A DNA stretch of 6,608 bases from an uncultured Thermoanaerobacterales bacterium (GCA_900557695.1 USTP01000056.1:1-6608), one strand, 5' to 3'. Positions 1 through 6,405 are shown, counted from the stretch's first letter. The notes: generated from the sequence alone by a model not told the origin. Numbers and translations are program-made.

Positions 1-2
1 AT

Positions 3-374
3 TTAATATCAAATAATGAAGAAAAAACCAATAAAATAGCCAAAAATATTGAAAAAATAAGCAAAAAAATAAAAGAATTTGTAGGCAAAAATAGAATAGA
101 GAAGATAATATTTGAAGACAATAGTAGTGTGGATGTTAGCGGCGTGTTTGTTGCCCTTGGCTCGCTTTCAACGCTTGAAATGGCAAAGCAACTAGGTTTG
201 TTAACAAAAAATAACACTATTTTAGTAGATGAAAATTATATGACAAATGTGGCAGGCGTGTTTGCCGCGGGCGACTGTATTGGTGGTCTTTTGCAGGTGG
301 TAAAGGCAGTGAGCGATGGAGCCATGGCAGGGCTTATGGCAGTTAGATATATAAAGATGTTGGAAGAAAAATGA
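3..374 (+). CDS. trxB: Thioredoxin reductase (FAD/NAD(P)-dependent), C-terminal part, 5' end outside window
   Basis: The frame is open from the first complete codon at position 3 to the TGA at 372-374, so this is the last ~123 codons of a gene starting upstream. A GTG at 129 is in frame but internal, because family-like sequence lies on both sides of it. The end reads GVFVALGSLSTLEMAKQLGL, then a TNVAGVFAAGDC segment followed by LLQVVKAVSDGAMAG. This is the C-terminal FAD-binding signature of low-molecular-weight thioredoxin reductases (family knowledge: the ATGDxR-like Asp contacts FAD, and the QVV-A-DGA helix follows). The enzyme passes electrons from NADPH to thioredoxin in the cytosol. 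The NADPH domain core and the redox CxxC would lie upstream and cannot be seen, so a related flavoprotein such as a ferredoxin-dependent thioredoxin reductase-like protein remains possible. The stop overlaps the next start (ATGA), suggesting translational coupling. Confidence 0.88.
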   Translation, partial: LISNNEEKTNKIAKNIEKISKKIKEFVGKNRIEKIIFEDNSSVDVSGVFVALGSLSTLEMAKQLGLLTKNNTILVDENYMTNVAGVFAAGDCIGGLLQVVKAVSDGAMAGLMAVRYIKMLEEK

Positions 375-1372
375 TAAAGCGTGAAAAAAAAGAGGTGGTA
401 TATCCACCAAGAGAAGCAAAAAGAAAAGCAAAAGTAGCAAGTGTTGTTCTAGCCAGTTTGGTTGGCTCTTTTTTGGTGCTGTTTTTAGTGGCATATGCAA
501 TAATTGGCTCATTCTTTTTCAAGTTTGCACTTGATGCAACTTTTGCAGCGGTTGCAAATGCTCCAAGCGACATGATTCTTGAAATGCCAACGCCCGACAC
601 AAAGCCTGAATGGTTTGAAAACATTCCAAAAACAATTAGAGAAATCACAAGCGATGAGGGCTATAGTTTAAAGGCCTACGAAATACTTAATAATAACAAT
701 TCGCATAAATGGGTTATAACTATCCATGGATACAGAGGAAAGTCTACTGAAATGAGCAATTATGCCTATTATTTCTATAACGAAGGCTTTAATGTTCTGA
801 TGCCAGACCTGCAGGGGCATGGGCTTAGCGAGGGCAATTACATTGGAATGGGGTATAGGGATAGGCTGGATATTTTAAAGTGGATAGACCTTATAATAGA
901 GCAGGACCCCGAGGCAAAAATCGTGCTTCACGGAGTGAGCATGGGCGGAGCAACTGTTATGATGACAACGGGGGAAAAGCTTCCTGAAAATGTTGTTTGC
1001 GCTATTGAAGATTGCGGCTACTCTAATGTTTACGAGCAGTTTGATTATATTGTTCGCCATGTGCTTTCGCTTCCGTTCCCAAAGATAATTATGAGCGCCT
1101 CCGACCTTTCGGTTAGGGCAAATTTAGGAGTGTCGCTTAAAGATATGGACTCGATTTCTCAACTAAAGAAATCTACCACGCCAACCTTGTTTATTCATGG
1201 TAGCGAAGACACATTTGTTCCTTTCTACATGCTTGATGAGGTTTATAACGCAAACCCAAACCTTGAAAGGCAAAAACTTGTGATTGAAGGGGCTTCTCAT
1301 GCTTGTAGCGCAACTGTTAACCCTGAGTTATATTTTTCAACAGTGTTTGAATTTATTGCTAAACATATTTAA
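371..1372 (+). CDS. Membrane-anchored alpha/beta hydrolase (serine hydrolase, COG1073-like)
   Basis: 333 residues. The N-terminus is short and basic (K/R-rich, residues 1-21), followed by one hydrophobic segment at about 22-51 with no clear signal-peptidase site, so it is probably an N-in anchor with the catalytic domain outside. The domain shows the alpha/beta-hydrolase order: HGYRGKS (119-125, oxyanion region), PDLQGHGLSEG (145-155), nucleophile elbow GVSMGG with Ser190, acid HGSEDTFVP with Asp280, and base GASHACS with His310. The triad is therefore complete and the enzyme is probably active as an esterase, lipase or peptidase. The substrate cannot be read from sequence. It resembles the B. 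subtilis YqkD-type hydrolases (family knowledge). The ATG lies in an ATGA overlap with the upstream reductase, with GGAAG four bases before it, so the start is well supported and the pair is likely one operon. A stem-loop terminator follows. Confidence 0.9.
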   Translation: MIKREKKEVVYPPREAKRKAKVASVVLASLVGSFLVLFLVAYAIIGSFFFKFALDATFAAVANAPSDMILEMPTPDTKPEWFENIPKTIREITSDEGYSLKAYEILNNNNSHKWVITIHGYRGKSTEMSNYAYYFYNEGFNVLMPDLQGHGLSEGNYIGMGYRDRLDILKWIDLIIEQDPEAKIVLHGVSMGGATVMMTTGEKLPENVVCAIEDCGYSNVYEQFDYIVRHVLSLPFPKIIMSASDLSVRANLGVSLKDMDSISQLKKSTTPTLFIHGSEDTFVPFYMLDEVYNANPNLERQKLVIEGASHACSATVNPELYFSTVFEFIAKHI

Positions 1373-1397
1373 GTGGATATATAAAAAACGCAAAATT

Positions 1398-1432
1398 AAA
1401 AAACAACTTGGCCTTTATCAAGTTGTTTTTTT
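1398..1432. terminator. Bidirectional intrinsic terminator between convergent genes
   Basis: A perfect 12-bp stem (AAAAACAACTTG at 1399-1410 with CAAGTTGTTTTT at 1419-1430) has an 8-base loop. On the + strand the stem ends in a T run; on the - strand it continues into TTTTTAATTTT. It can therefore end both the + strand hydrolase transcript and the - strand thioesterase transcript. The stem has only three G-C pairs, so strength is moderate. Confidence 0.8.
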
Positions 1433-1478
1433 GCATTTTTATGTGTATTTTAAATATTTTTTTGCATTTTCGCATTTT

Positions 1479-1964
1479 TTATATTTCAGTAACATTGTCT
1501 GGAACTGCAAACATAACATCGTGAGAATCAGACCCCTCGGCAATTTTTTCTAGTGGTAATTTCATATAAACAGCTTCTGCCTCTGCCAAAACATTACCAT
1601 CTTTATCTTTAATTGTTCCTTTGCCGTTAAAGGTTCTAGAAGTTTCGCTTATTATTTCACCTATGCCTATGAGTTCTGTTTCTAAAGGTACAGGTTTTCT
1701 ATACTTTATATTCAATGAAATTGTAACACCCCACATATTAGGCTCGGTTATCCAAATGGCTCTGCCAACAAGCTCGTCAAGAAGTGCACAAATCATACCG
1801 CCATGGGCACGGCCAGGATAGCTTTGATGCTCATTTCTGAATTTGAATTTTGTTACAACTGTGTTTTCTTCAGTTTCATAAAAAGGAGCCTGTAAACTAA
1901 GTGGGTTATCCATTCCACAGATAATGCAATCATGACTATTGTCTTGTTTTTTAATTACTTTCAT
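1479..1964 (-). CDS. PaaI/YdiI-type hotdog-fold thioesterase
   Basis: 161 residues, a typical length for single-domain hotdog thioesterases. Residues 50-64 read PGRAHGGMICALLDE, the family signature: HGG at 54-56 opens the central helix and Asp63 is the likely catalytic acid (family knowledge of PaaI/Hit-type enzymes). Strand-like segments follow (VTISLNIKYRKPVPLETELI at 80-99, then a second conserved strand ending AEAEAVYMKLP). The N-terminus carries CIICG (Cys13, Cys16), a CxxCG element common in clostridial members before the substrate-binding part; its role is unclear. The enzyme would hydrolyse acyl-CoA thioesters in the cytosol, with substrate unknown. The ATG at 1964 is fixed by a strong AAAGGAG site eight bases upstream and by a promoter just before it. 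It is convergent with the hydrolase. Confidence 0.87.
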   Translation of the reverse strand: MKVIKKQDNSHDCIICGMDNPLSLQAPFYETEENTVVTKFKFRNEHQSYPGRAHGGMICALLDELVGRAIWITEPNMWGVTISLNIKYRKPVPLETELIGIGEIISETSRTFNGKGTIKDKDGNVLAEAEAVYMKLPLEKIAEGSDSHDVMFAVPDNVTEI

Positions 1965-1972
1965 ATAAGTAT

Positions 1973-2025
1973 CTCCTTTGCTTAAAAACTACCAGCGATT
2001 ATATCACTTTTAGTTATAAAAACAA
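1973..2025 (-). promoter_or_regulatory. Extended -10 promoter and strong ribosome binding site of the thioesterase gene
   Basis: Read on the - strand: a -35-like TTGTTT (2020-2025), a 16-base spacer, and TATAAT (1998-2003) preceded by TGA, giving the extended -10 form TGATATAAT. An AAAGGAG site (1973-1979) stands eight bases before the ATG. The -10 is perfect and the -35 weak. Confidence 0.72.
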
Positions 2026-2043
2026 AACGATTTTTGTTTTTTT
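2018..2043 (-). terminator. Possible weak A/T-rich terminator downstream of the membrane-protein gene
   Basis: AAAAACAAAA (2018-2027) pairs perfectly with TTTTGTTTTT (2032-2041) around a CGAT loop, followed by more T on the + strand and by a T-rich run on the - strand. The stem has only one G-C pair. It overlaps the -35 region of the thioesterase promoter, so its symmetry may be an accident of AT richness. It is the only terminator-like element between the two - strand genes. Confidence 0.35.
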
Positions 2044-2083
2044 AACTTATCTATTACAAAATTAAGAAAAATTTTGACTGAAC

Positions 2084-2950
2084 CTAGGTTTTTTTCTTGG
2101 CGAATTTTTCTTTTAGCTTTAAATTAAGGGCTTTTATATCACTTGAGAAGTTTTTATGGTCGAAAATCATGGCGATAAGAAAAGCTACTGGAGTTAATAA
2201 GATATATACAGGGAAAATTAGCCAAAACCATGGCCAATATTTTGCCTGCCCAGCAAGCTCGCCTACTGGTATAGTTTTAAAAAAGTTTGGGCAAAAAACT
2301 GCTAAAAACTCGCCAATATCGCCAGTTGGCCCCCATATCATAGATGAATTTTTATAGTTAACATTAAGCAGGTCATCTCCGCGAAGGGGAACAAAGCCTA
2401 ACTCGCTTTGAAGCACCTGGTTTACAATTATAAACAGCATAACTACTAGTAAATAAGTAGGGGCGCACAAAACGCGCTTATAACTTATTTTGTGAAGCTT
2501 AAACACAACCATTAAAAGCGGAACAGCCCAAAGCATAGTGTGGTGGAAATAAAATCTAACAATGTCTAACCATTCGGCGGCTTGGTTAACTTTTGCCATG
2601 GGCTCCATAGGATAGAATATAGAAATAAGCCCACTAAGCAAACCTATATAAAACATATAGTCTTTAGCTTTATCACTTTTACTTAAAAAGATAAACGGAA
2701 ACAAAAAGATGTTTGCCCCGCAAATGTTTACAAAGAAAATATCTCTATACAGCCTGTCAATATCGGTAGAGTAGGGTGGAATAAAACATTTTAAAAAGTG
2801 CAAAATAAGCCCAAACAAAAGTATGCAAAAAAGAACTATCTTTTGCGTTTTCGCAGTTCGGTTTCTTAAAATGAAGTATAGCCCCACCACCGAGCCTATG
2901 CATATAAATAGTATCAAAAAATACCAGCCATTAAACATTTGAATTTCCAT
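2084..2950 (-). CDS. Polytopic membrane protein, YwaF/TP0381 (TMEM164-like) family
   Basis: 288 residues with about seven hydrophobic segments (roughly 8-28, 37-54, 70-90, 98-114, 132-151, 160-180, 241-263) and a basic cytosolic tail ending in KEKFAKKKT. The pattern fits the YwaF/TP0381 integral-membrane family (family knowledge, biochemical role not established in bacteria). Visible features are an N-C pair in the third segment (FVNICGAN), FYP at 112-114, and RFYFHH with His136/His137 in the fifth segment, where the family has a conserved His. The loop at about 181-240, containing MIWGPTGDIGEFL, is longer than in the divergent neighbour. The ATG at 2950 has only a weak GTGG-type ribosome site; Met5 is an alternative start. 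The gene is transcribed away from a related membrane gene with a shared promoter region. Function is unknown. Confidence 0.78.
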   Translation of the reverse strand: MEIQMFNGWYFLILFICIGSVVGLYFILRNRTAKTQKIVLFCILLFGLILHFLKCFIPPYSTDIDRLYRDIFFVNICGANIFLFPFIFLSKSDKAKDYMFYIGLLSGLISIFYPMEPMAKVNQAAEWLDIVRFYFHHTMLWAVPLLMVVFKLHKISYKRVLCAPTYLLVVMLFIIVNQVLQSELGFVPLRGDDLLNVNYKNSSMIWGPTGDIGEFLAVFCPNFFKTIPVGELAGQAKYWPWFWLIFPVYILLTPVAFLIAMIFDHKNFSSDIKALNLKLKEKFAKKKT

Positions 2951-2983
2951 ATGTTACATCCACTTTTAATATTTGATAAAAAC

Positions 2984-2992
2984 AATATAACA
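2984..2992 (-). promoter_or_regulatory. Extended -10 promoter of the leftward membrane-protein gene
   Basis: On the - strand TATATT (2984-2989) is preceded by TGT, giving an extended -10. The -35 position (about 3007-3012) reads only TTTATT, so recognition would rest on the extended -10. ACAAT and ATTGT (2982-2986 and 2996-3000) form a short inverted repeat across it. Confidence 0.55.
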
Positions 2993-3040
2993 TAAATTGT
3001 GAAAATAATAAATAAATTCAAAACATTTTACATAAGTTGT
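2990..3040. repeat. Two near-identical 11-bp sites, possible operators, 40 bp apart
   Basis: ACATAAATTGT (2990-3000) and ACATAAGTTGT (3030-3040) differ at one base and start exactly 40 bp apart, about four helical turns. The first lies in the spacer of the leftward promoter and the second overlaps the -35/spacer of the rightward promoter. A regulator could bind both and control both genes. In such AT-rich DNA chance similarity is not excluded. Confidence 0.4.
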
Positions 3041-3056
3041 ATAGTTGTGTTATTAT
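3027..3056 (+). promoter_or_regulatory. Promoter of the rightward membrane-protein gene
   Basis: TTTACA (3027-3032, one mismatch to consensus), an 18-base spacer, then TATTAT (3051-3056) with TGT directly before it, making an extended -10. Transcription would begin near 3063. That places the in-frame TTG at 3037 upstream of the RNA start and supports the ATG at 3088 as the true start. Confidence 0.65.
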
Positions 3057-3087
3057 TTACAAAAAATATACAAAGGTTTATAAAATA

Positions 3088-3864
3088 ATGAGTTTTAAAG
3101 AGTGGATAACTAGTTCATATCCAAACCCAGGAATTGATGGAAGATGGGGCTGGCTTCATATAACAGTTTTAATTTTATGCGTTGCCATTATTTTTGCCCT
3201 GGCACTAATTTTTAGAAACAAAAGTGAAAAAACTAGGAGAATTGTGATTTTAGTTCTGGCAGGGCTTATTTTGCTGTTTGAATTAACAAGGCGAATAGTT
3301 AATTTGTGTGTGGCAAGTGAATACACGCTAAACAGCGTTCTTTATATTTTGCTTCCAAGGCCATGGTGTGCAATTTCGTGCTGGTGCGTTATAATTGGCG
3401 CGATATTTAATAAGAGGTTTTTATATAATGTAACTAGCTACACAAGCTTGCTATGTGCCTTAGTGTTCTTTGCGTATCCATCTGTGGGGTTTAACAACAA
3501 GTTTATACTTTTTGAAAACCTTTATTCTATTGCAACTCATTCGCTTATTTTAATTTCTTCTATAACTTTCATAACCTTAAGGTTTACAAAATTTGAATTC
3601 AAAACAATTTGGAAAGAGGCTATTTGTTTGGCAGTTATTTTCCTTTATGCCGTTTTAGAAATCTATGTGCTTAAAATTGAATCAGACCCACTATATTTCA
3701 TGCCTGGGAATGATATTGTTGAATTATTTGGGCTATCTTATGGAGCCTACCTTGCAATTTACATAGTATTTTTAATTGTTTATATTTCTATATTCTATCT
3801 TATAGATGACAGAAAAAATGTTTTTCGCAAACGAAATAAAATTGTAGGTGAGCAGAAAAGTTAG
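3088..3864 (+). CDS. Polytopic membrane protein, YwaF/TP0381-like, paralogue of the divergent neighbour
   Basis: 258 residues from the ATG at 3088, which has AAAGG at 3072-3076. A longer reading from a TTG at 3037 is unlikely because it overlaps the promoter. There are about seven hydrophobic segments (22-42, 51-68, 84-106, 112-131, 146-164, 175-196, 216-239) and a basic C-terminus. It aligns by eye with the protein encoded at 2084-2950: IFRNKSEKTRRIV matches ILRNRTAKTQKIV, AYP (129-131) matches FYP, His151 in YSIATHSL falls on the FHH histidine, and PGNDIVELF matches TGDIGEFL. The Trp/Cys-rich RPWCAISCWC (91-100) is typical of the family's third segment. The function of the family in bacteria is unknown. 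A terminator follows directly, so it is probably a single-gene transcript. Confidence 0.76.
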   Translation: MSFKEWITSSYPNPGIDGRWGWLHITVLILCVAIIFALALIFRNKSEKTRRIVILVLAGLILLFELTRRIVNLCVASEYTLNSVLYILLPRPWCAISCWCVIIGAIFNKRFLYNVTSYTSLLCALVFFAYPSVGFNNKFILFENLYSIATHSLILISSITFITLRFTKFEFKTIWKEAICLAVIFLYAVLEIYVLKIESDPLYFMPGNDIVELFGLSYGAYLAIYIVFLIVYISIFYLIDDRKNVFRKRNKIVGEQKS

Positions 3865-3872
3865 ATTTAGAA

Positions 3873-3903
3873 AGTGTAGGGTATACAACCTGCACTATTT
3901 TTG
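3873..3903 (+). terminator. Intrinsic terminator after the rightward membrane-protein gene
   Basis: AGTGTAGG (3873-3880) pairs with CCTGCACT (3889-3896), with one U-G wobble and an 8-base loop, followed by ATTTTTG. It sits nine bases after the stop codon and just before the next promoter. Confidence 0.75.
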
Positions 3904-3905
3904 TA

Positions 3906-3934
3906 TTGATTTTTTATTTAATATGTTTTATACT
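3906..3934 (+). promoter_or_regulatory. Promoter of the HEXXH protein gene
   Basis: TTGATT (3906-3911), a 17-base spacer and TATACT (3929-3934), a good sigma-70-type promoter. The leader would be only about 20 bases and contains GGTGA (3951-3955), which matches the 3' part of the AGGAGGTGA anti-16S pairing, six bases before the ATG. Confidence 0.7.
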
Positions 3935-3961
3935 AGTTAAACAAGTGAGTGGTGAAAGAAT

Positions 3962-5995
3962 ATGAAAGTTTGTCATATAAAAAGAATTCTAAATCGTTTT
4001 TTAAACACAAAAGAAGTAAAGCAAGCAAGACTAAAGTATGGCGCTTTTGAAAAAGAAAAGCGAGAAATTGTTGACTCTTTAAGCATGCTTTACGGAAAAA
4101 CAGTTAAAGATTTAACAAACAGAGAGATGCAAAAAATCCCGTATCTTTGTTATTTGTTTAAGCATGTTTATATGGTTCCATACTACGAGGCAACAGATAT
4201 TAGTTTGTCTACCATGGAGATTTATAGCGACTATATTCCTGTTGCGCAAGAGGGGGAAAAAAGACTTTATACATACGGCGAGTTTGCTGATTTTGACGAC
4301 ACTGTTAAAATTTATTTAGGCTTTTTAAATAAAGAAGAAACTATGAACAAAGAGGTTGTGGGCGTTATTTTAGAAATTTTTAACACAATTGCTCACGAGT
4401 ATCGCCATAATTTTCAGTTTAGAGTTGCAGATTTTAGTGAGGAAAACAATGCCAAGGCAAACAAACTATTAGATAAATATGCAAAGTTAATTAAACAGGA
4501 GGCTAAAAGTTGGTCGGTAGACGCAAGCCAAATAGATGTGCTTCAGCATCTTTTAACGGCAAACGATAGCTATGGACAATATTATTATCCTCAAGAAACG
4601 CAAGACTATAAAACATATCTTGGCTCACTTGCTTATTCTGCGTATTTTAATGACTATATTGAGATGGATGCAAGAGATGCAGAGCTTGAATGTATGAGAG
4701 AAATTATTAAAGACATTGAAAGGTATTCATCCCCTATAGTAGACCTAGAGTGGTATGTTAAAGACAAGTATAAACAAAAGGCTGAAAACGAAAAAAAATC
4801 TAGAAAACGTTATTCTTCATATTTTAAAAACTATGAAAAAATAATGAATAGTATTTCAGAGAAAGACTACGTTAAATATGCAAGACTGTTGAAAAATAAA
4901 AGTATTGAAGAATACTATTTGGGGATAAAAGATGTTAAAAAGAGGGTAGACAGGGGAGATGATTCCTACTATCAATTAGATAAAAAATTTACAAAAAGAT
5001 ATGATGCCGACATTTTAAAAAGGGCGTTTAAGTTTATATTGCAAGACCTAACGGGGAACAAATCTAGAGTTTTAAATGCTGATGAAAACCCAAACGAGTA
5101 TTTAGAAAGGGTTAACAGGCTGGGTTTGTTGTTTTTGAAGTATGGTCTAAATAACGCCAGTGATCTTTTAGAGCAAGAGGTTAAAAACTCCAAGGTAAAA
5201 CAAACGAGTTTGCTGGTTAGTTATGACAACATGATTGAAAGATACTTTGATTTACTTAAGAGCGGAAAAGTTACTCTTGACAGTTTTACAAGATTTAAAG
5301 ACATGAGCATCGATAAGCAACTTGAAGTTTTCACCGATTATATAAGGCAGGGGAAAATTGAGTTTTGCAGGCAAATTTTGTATGATATAGATAATTTTAC
5401 TGATATTGAAAGAAGAATAGGTCAAGCGTTTGAACGTGGTGGCAATCTGGAAAAGTTGCTTTTAAACAGCGTTTTAGAAAAACCAAGAACGGTTTGCAAC
5501 TGCATTCTTCAACAAACCGTTTTGCCCCTTGAGTATAATAGAAGAGAGTTTAGCGTGTTAGACACTATTTATGACAGGCTAAATTACCTCGCAAGGTTGC
5601 AAAGTGAAGGCACTCTTGAGTATGACGATATTGACGAAATGATTGCCTTAATTGCAGACATGTGCCTTGTTTTAAATGTTCCGTATTATACACACAGAAG
5701 CAATCTAGAGATTAGAGATACTATTGAAGAGCAAAAAATTCAAGATGACTTATACAATTTATACGAATATGCCGAAAACATAGGCTATGATAAGGTTTGC
5801 TCTATTCTTGGAAGAAGGCCAAGGATAGATGAGTATAGATATGCAAATGTTGATGATAGAAAACCTTTTGTTTTAAAGGGCGCAGCCTATTATGAAAGGT
5901 TCAAAAGAATATATGGTAAAATAGCCTATGATGATATAATTAGAACCAAACTAAATGTAGAACAATTGCAAGCAGAGTTAGATTTTGAAATGTAA
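3962..5995 (+). CDS. Large uncharacterised protein with HEXXH zinc-metalloprotease signature
   Basis: 677 residues; not recognised as a named family. Residues 138-149 include IAHEYRH: His145, Glu146 and His149 make a canonical HEXXH zinc site in a hydrophobic helix (VVGVILEIFNTIAHEYRHNF). About 85 residues later, YIEMDARDAE (232-241) offers Glu234 as third ligand in an E-x-x-A arrangement like that of many gluzincins (family knowledge). Fold and ligand assignment are inference. No signal peptide or transmembrane segment is visible, so it should be cytosolic. Residues 250-677 are charged and look almost wholly alpha-helical, with many Lys/Glu/Tyr and no familiar domain; a helical-repeat or coiled-coil scaffold is possible. 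Cysteines are scattered (Cys4, 63, 244, 469, 512, 514, 568, 613). It has its own promoter and no operon partner. Full-length and apparently intact. Confidence 0.85.
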   Translation: MKVCHIKRILNRFLNTKEVKQARLKYGAFEKEKREIVDSLSMLYGKTVKDLTNREMQKIPYLCYLFKHVYMVPYYEATDISLSTMEIYSDYIPVAQEGEKRLYTYGEFADFDDTVKIYLGFLNKEETMNKEVVGVILEIFNTIAHEYRHNFQFRVADFSEENNAKANKLLDKYAKLIKQEAKSWSVDASQIDVLQHLLTANDSYGQYYYPQETQDYKTYLGSLAYSAYFNDYIEMDARDAELECMREIIKDIERYSSPIVDLEWYVKDKYKQKAENEKKSRKRYSSYFKNYEKIMNSISEKDYVKYARLLKNKSIEEYYLGIKDVKKRVDRGDDSYYQLDKKFTKRYDADILKRAFKFILQDLTGNKSRVLNADENPNEYLERVNRLGLLFLKYGLNNASDLLEQEVKNSKVKQTSLLVSYDNMIERYFDLLKSGKVTLDSFTRFKDMSIDKQLEVFTDYIRQGKIEFCRQILYDIDNFTDIERRIGQAFERGGNLEKLLLNSVLEKPRTVCNCILQQTVLPLEYNRREFSVLDTIYDRLNYLARLQSEGTLEYDDIDEMIALIADMCLVLNVPYYTHRSNLEIRDTIEEQKIQDDLYNLYEYAENIGYDKVCSILGRRPRIDEYRYANVDDRKPFVLKGAAYYERFKRIYGKIAYDDIIRTKLNVEQLQAELDFEM

Positions 5996-6121
5996 TGAAA
6001 GAGGTTTTGTTTTAAGGCGGAGTATTATTTTGGGGGCAAGTGGGATAAAAAAACCCTGCTAGGCCTAGCTTTAGAAAAAATCGGATATAAAAGTTTAATA
6101 TAAAACAAAAAGCCATGCTAA
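5996..6121 (+). other. Intergenic stretch after the HEXXH gene
   Basis: No open frame with a ribosome site is seen here. It contains a 12-bp perfect palindrome GCTAGGCCTAGC (6058-6069), directly after GGGATAAAAAAACCC (6043-6056), but neither is followed by a clear T run. The HEXXH gene therefore lacks an obvious strong terminator before about 6112. Confidence 0.5.
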
Positions 6122-6135
6122 AAGCTTGGTGTTTT
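6112..6135. terminator. Possible bidirectional terminator at the left edge of the tRNA-derived repeat
   Basis: GCCA-t-GCT (6112-6119) can pair with AGC-t-TGGT (6123-6130) around an AAA loop with one T-T mismatch. TGTTTTG follows on the + strand and CTTTTTGTTTT on the - strand. It could end the HEXXH transcript and read-through from the tRNA side. It corresponds in position to the tRNA terminator hairpin at 6406-6435 but with a diverged left arm. Confidence 0.4.
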
Positions 6136-6162
6136 GCTTGGTGCACCCAGAGAGATTCGAAC
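6122..6162 (-). repeat. Direct repeat copy 1: detached tRNA-Arg 3' end plus downstream flank
   Basis: These 41 bases are identical to 6422-6462, exactly 300 bp away. On the - strand they contain the last 24 nucleotides of the tRNA (from GTTCGAA of the T loop through ACCA) and the next 17 bases. Sequence to the right of 6162 does not continue as a tRNA, so this is a tRNA fragment, not a gene. This is what a displaced tRNA 3' end (att-site half) looks like. Confidence 0.85.
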
Positions 6163-6170
6163 AATAGTAT

Positions 6171-6194
6171 TCCGCCAAGGCTGGGCTTGGCGGA
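6171..6194. repeat. Strong GC-rich hairpin inside the repeat element
   Basis: TCCGCCAAG (6171-6179) and CTTGGCGGA (6186-6194) pair perfectly around a 6-base loop. It stands out in AT-rich DNA. Its core (CGCCAAG...CTTGGCG) resembles the tRNA terminator stem (CACCAAGC...GCTTGGTG), hinting at common origin. No T run follows on either strand, so it does not look like a terminator. Confidence 0.65.
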
Positions 6195-6230
6195 GAATGC
6201 CACCGCATCTTCGCCATCTTTTTGGCTAAA

Positions 6231-6296
6231 AGATAAAAAACAAGAACCGCAGATGCAAAAAAATGCAATCTGGAACCTTGTTTTTCCCTTTTATCT
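6231..6296. repeat. Long interrupted stem-loop inside the repeat element
   Basis: Four successive pairing blocks: AGATAAAA (6231-6238) with TTTTATCT (6289-6296); ACAAG (6240-6244) with CTTGT (6277-6281); CAGAT (6250-6254) with ATCTG (6268-6272); and GC (6255-6256) with GC (6265-6266) after a one-base bulge. The loop is A-rich. Internal loops are short and partly symmetrical. On the - strand the structure ends in TTTTTTATC, so it could be a structured RNA or a second terminator. Confidence 0.55.
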
Positions 6297-6405
6297 CAAA
6301 AATATGAACGAACCTGCTACCATGCGTTTTTCGCGAATATTTATTTACTCTTATAAATCAACAAGCACGATAAAAGGTGGGAGCCGAACCTCTCTAGGAC
6401 AAACA

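Noticed and set aside
129..374. Stand-alone 81-residue protein starting at the GTG at 129
   Set aside because: The frame stays open to the window edge with reductase-like sequence before the GTG, so it is the 3' end of a larger gene.
222..648. Two - strand open frames of 96 and 101 codons (222-512 and 343-648)
   Set aside because: They lie antisense to the reductase end and hydrolase start, have low-complexity Leu/Phe-rich translations, and have no promoter or ribosome site.
1428..1480. Repeated T-rich TTTTTTGCATTTT motif after the convergent terminator
   Set aside because: Low-complexity AT-rich sequence without pairing or spacing that suggests a function.
2081..2090. Palindrome AACCTAGGTT over the stop codon of the leftward membrane gene
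   Set aside because: Ten bases only, too short for a terminator stem with no loop. Probably chance.
2097..2357. 86-codon + strand open frame
   Set aside because: It is the antisense shadow of the membrane-protein gene, with no start signals.
3037..3087. 17-residue N-terminal extension of the rightward membrane protein from a TTG start
   Set aside because: It overlaps the predicted -10 element and lies upstream of the likely RNA start. The ATG at 3088 has a ribosome site and begins family-like sequence.
6012..6203. 63-codon - strand open frame
   Set aside because: It runs through the repeat copy and hairpins, with no ribosome site and no recognisable protein features.
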